Positions 62,941 to 64,000 of a stretch of DNA of 64,000 nt are shown here, one piece after another. The position numbers and the translations under genes are program-made. Each line of letters opens with the position of its first letter. Positions within the stretch are counted from its first letter, which is position 1. The notes below the pieces were generated by a model, which was not told where the DNA came from, did not search any database, and saw nothing but the letters and a program-made list of their open reading frames with translations. Source of the DNA: Companilactobacillus sp. (lineage in GTDB: Bacteria; Bacillota; Bacilli; Lactobacillales; Lactobacillaceae); the NCBI RefSeq assembly GCF_022484265.1, contig NZ_JAKVLR010000001.1:2418001-2482000 (forward strand). Reading direction: 5' to 3'.

Positions 62941-63770
62941 CACATTCATATGAATCTAATAATCCTATGTCTGGTCTCGGTCTAGCAGATGTCTCGGCTA
63001 CCATCAAAAGTGGTGGATTTACCGCCATTGTCGGAAAAACCGGTAGTGGCAAATCAACCATGGTCAAACATATCAATGCTTTGTTGAAGCCTACAAGTGG
63101 CGAGATAGTTGCGGGTACTCATGTGATAACGCCTGAGACCAACAATAAAAATCTTAAGCCGCTTCGTAAACAAGTCGGCATGGTCTTCCAGTTTCCTGAA
63201 AGTCAATTATTTGAAGATACTGTGGAAAAAGATATTATGTTTGGACCACAGAATTTTGGTTACTCCGAACAAGAAGCGAAGGATTCAGCCAGCAAAATGA
63301 TCGATGTGGTCGGCTTAGGTCAAGATTACCTTCAAAAGTCGCCATTTGATTTATCTGGTGGACAAATGCGCCGTGTTGCAATTGCTGGAGTTCTAGCTAG
63401 TGATCCTGAAACAATTATTCTTGATGAACCGACCGCGGGACTAGATCCAGTTGGTCGAAAAGAGATTATGGACTTGTTTAAGCAACAGCAAGCAAAAGGT
63501 AAGACAATTATCCTGATAACTCATAATATGGATGACGTGGCAAATTATGCTGATTCAATGATGGTCATGCATGACAGTCGGTTAGTTGCCACCGGAACTC
63601 CACAAGAAATTTTTAACAACAGTGATTTATTAAATAAGGGATACATTAGCCTGCCACAAAGTGCCATTTTTGCACAAAAATTAGCTGACAAGGGCTTTGA
63701 TTTTAAACAACTACCAATTACTATCAGTGAGTTGACCGCTGAAATAAAAGAACAAATTCACGGTGATTAG
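62916..63770 (+). CDS. ecfA2: ECF transporter energy-coupling ATPase EcfA2
   Basis: A 284-aa partner ATPase. Walker A GKTGSGKST, signature LSGGQMRRVA, Walker B IILDEPTAGLDP. Starts inside the end of ecfA1 and is followed immediately by ecfT, the standard module next to rplQ in Firmicutes. Confidence 0.95.
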   Translation: MQIEFKHVTHSYESNNPMSGLGLADVSATIKSGGFTAIVGKTGSGKSTMVKHINALLKPTSGEIVAGTHVITPETNNKNLKPLRKQVGMVFQFPESQLFEDTVEKDIMFGPQNFGYSEQEAKDSASKMIDVVGLGQDYLQKSPFDLSGGQMRRVAIAGVLASDPETIILDEPTAGLDPVGRKEIMDLFKQQQAKGKTIILITHNMDDVANYADSMMVMHDSRLVATGTPQEIFNNSDLLNKGYISLPQSAIFAQKLADKGFDFKQLPITISELTAEIKEQIHGD

Positions 63771-64000
63771 ATGGATAAATTAATAATAGGACGATATTTA
63801 CCCGGGGATTCACTGATCTATCGTTTAGATCCTCGGTTAAAATTTTTAATTACATTTTATTTTATTGGCATAGTCTTTTTAGCAAATAATGTGGCTTCAT
63901 ATGCCTTTTTACTAGTCTTTGTATTGTTTGCTGTTTATGTTTCCAAGGTCAATCTGCTGTTCTTTATTAAGGGATTGCGGCCGATGTTTTGGCTGATACT
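63771..64000 (+). CDS. ecfT: ECF transporter transmembrane subunit EcfT (partial, cut by window end)
   Basis: An open frame from ATG 63771, directly after the ecfA2 stop; 76 residues are visible. The start MDKLIIGRYLPGDSLIYRLD and the following DPRLKFL segment and first membrane helices are typical of EcfT. Confidence 0.92.
   Translation, partial: MDKLIIGRYLPGDSLIYRLDPRLKFLITFYFIGIVFLANNVASYAFLLVFVLFAVYVSKVNLLFFIKGLRPMFWLI

Noticed and set aside
1..64000. Prophage, insertion sequence, integrase or rRNA operon
   Set aside because: No transposase, phage or integrase protein and no rRNA sequence was recognised in the window.

Overview
The window is AT-rich Firmicutes DNA from a lactic acid bacterium, most likely a member of the Lactobacillaceae; a Companilactobacillus-like genome is my best guess, from gene order only. 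The grounds are the core gene order (ldh, pth-mfd-yabM-yabO-divIC-yabR-tilS-hprT-ftsH-hslO-dus-lysS, tRNAs, clpC-rpoB-rpoC, str operon, S10-spc-alpha operon, ecfA1A2T), strong SD-led translation with many TTG/GTG starts, and RNA leaders known from lactic acid bacteria.

Region 1 (1-13541) is the accessory part. It holds a selenium-dependent Stickland-type D-proline reductase cluster: prdA (cut by the window edge), a small spacer ORF, prdB, a terminator, prdD, prdE, the proline racemase prdF and a TSUP permease. It runs straight into a selenium module: selD, yedF, a DUF3343 Se/S-carrier-like protein, selB, a class V aminotransferase/cysteine desulfurase, selA, a terminator, then a YedE-type transporter with a TusA-like partner. 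Two genes contain in-frame UGA codons that I read as selenocysteine: prdB (Sec151) and selD (Sec14). Each UGA is followed about 20-25 nt later by a small bSECIS-like hairpin. The module therefore makes the machinery that its own reductase needs. L-proline would be racemised by PrdF and D-proline reduced by PrdA/PrdB to 5-aminovalerate, giving a lactic acid bacterium an electron sink for NADH. No selC (tRNA-Sec) is visible in the window.

Region 2 (13542-15960) has a reverse-strand CBS/ACT protein (cbpA-like), an intergenic region with three copies of a structured repeat of about 110 bp, and reverse-strand L-lactate dehydrogenase.

Region 3 (15961-30612) is a housekeeping run for translation, repair, division and proteolysis. 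Region 4 (30673-31322) has five tRNA genes (Val, Leu, Thr, Gly, Pro).

Region 5 (31323-46745) has clpC without an adjacent ctsR, rpoB/rpoC behind a structured leader, a small convergent insert (esterase and type IV prepilin peptidase), and rpsL-rpsG-fusA. After a reverse-strand CPBP membrane protease, region 6 (48018-62093) is the complete S10-spc-alpha ribosomal protein supercluster with secY, adk, infA, rpmJ and rpoA. It ends in a structured RNA downstream of rplQ that matches the known L17 downstream element in position and architecture. The ECF transporter genes ecfA1, ecfA2 and a partial ecfT close the window.
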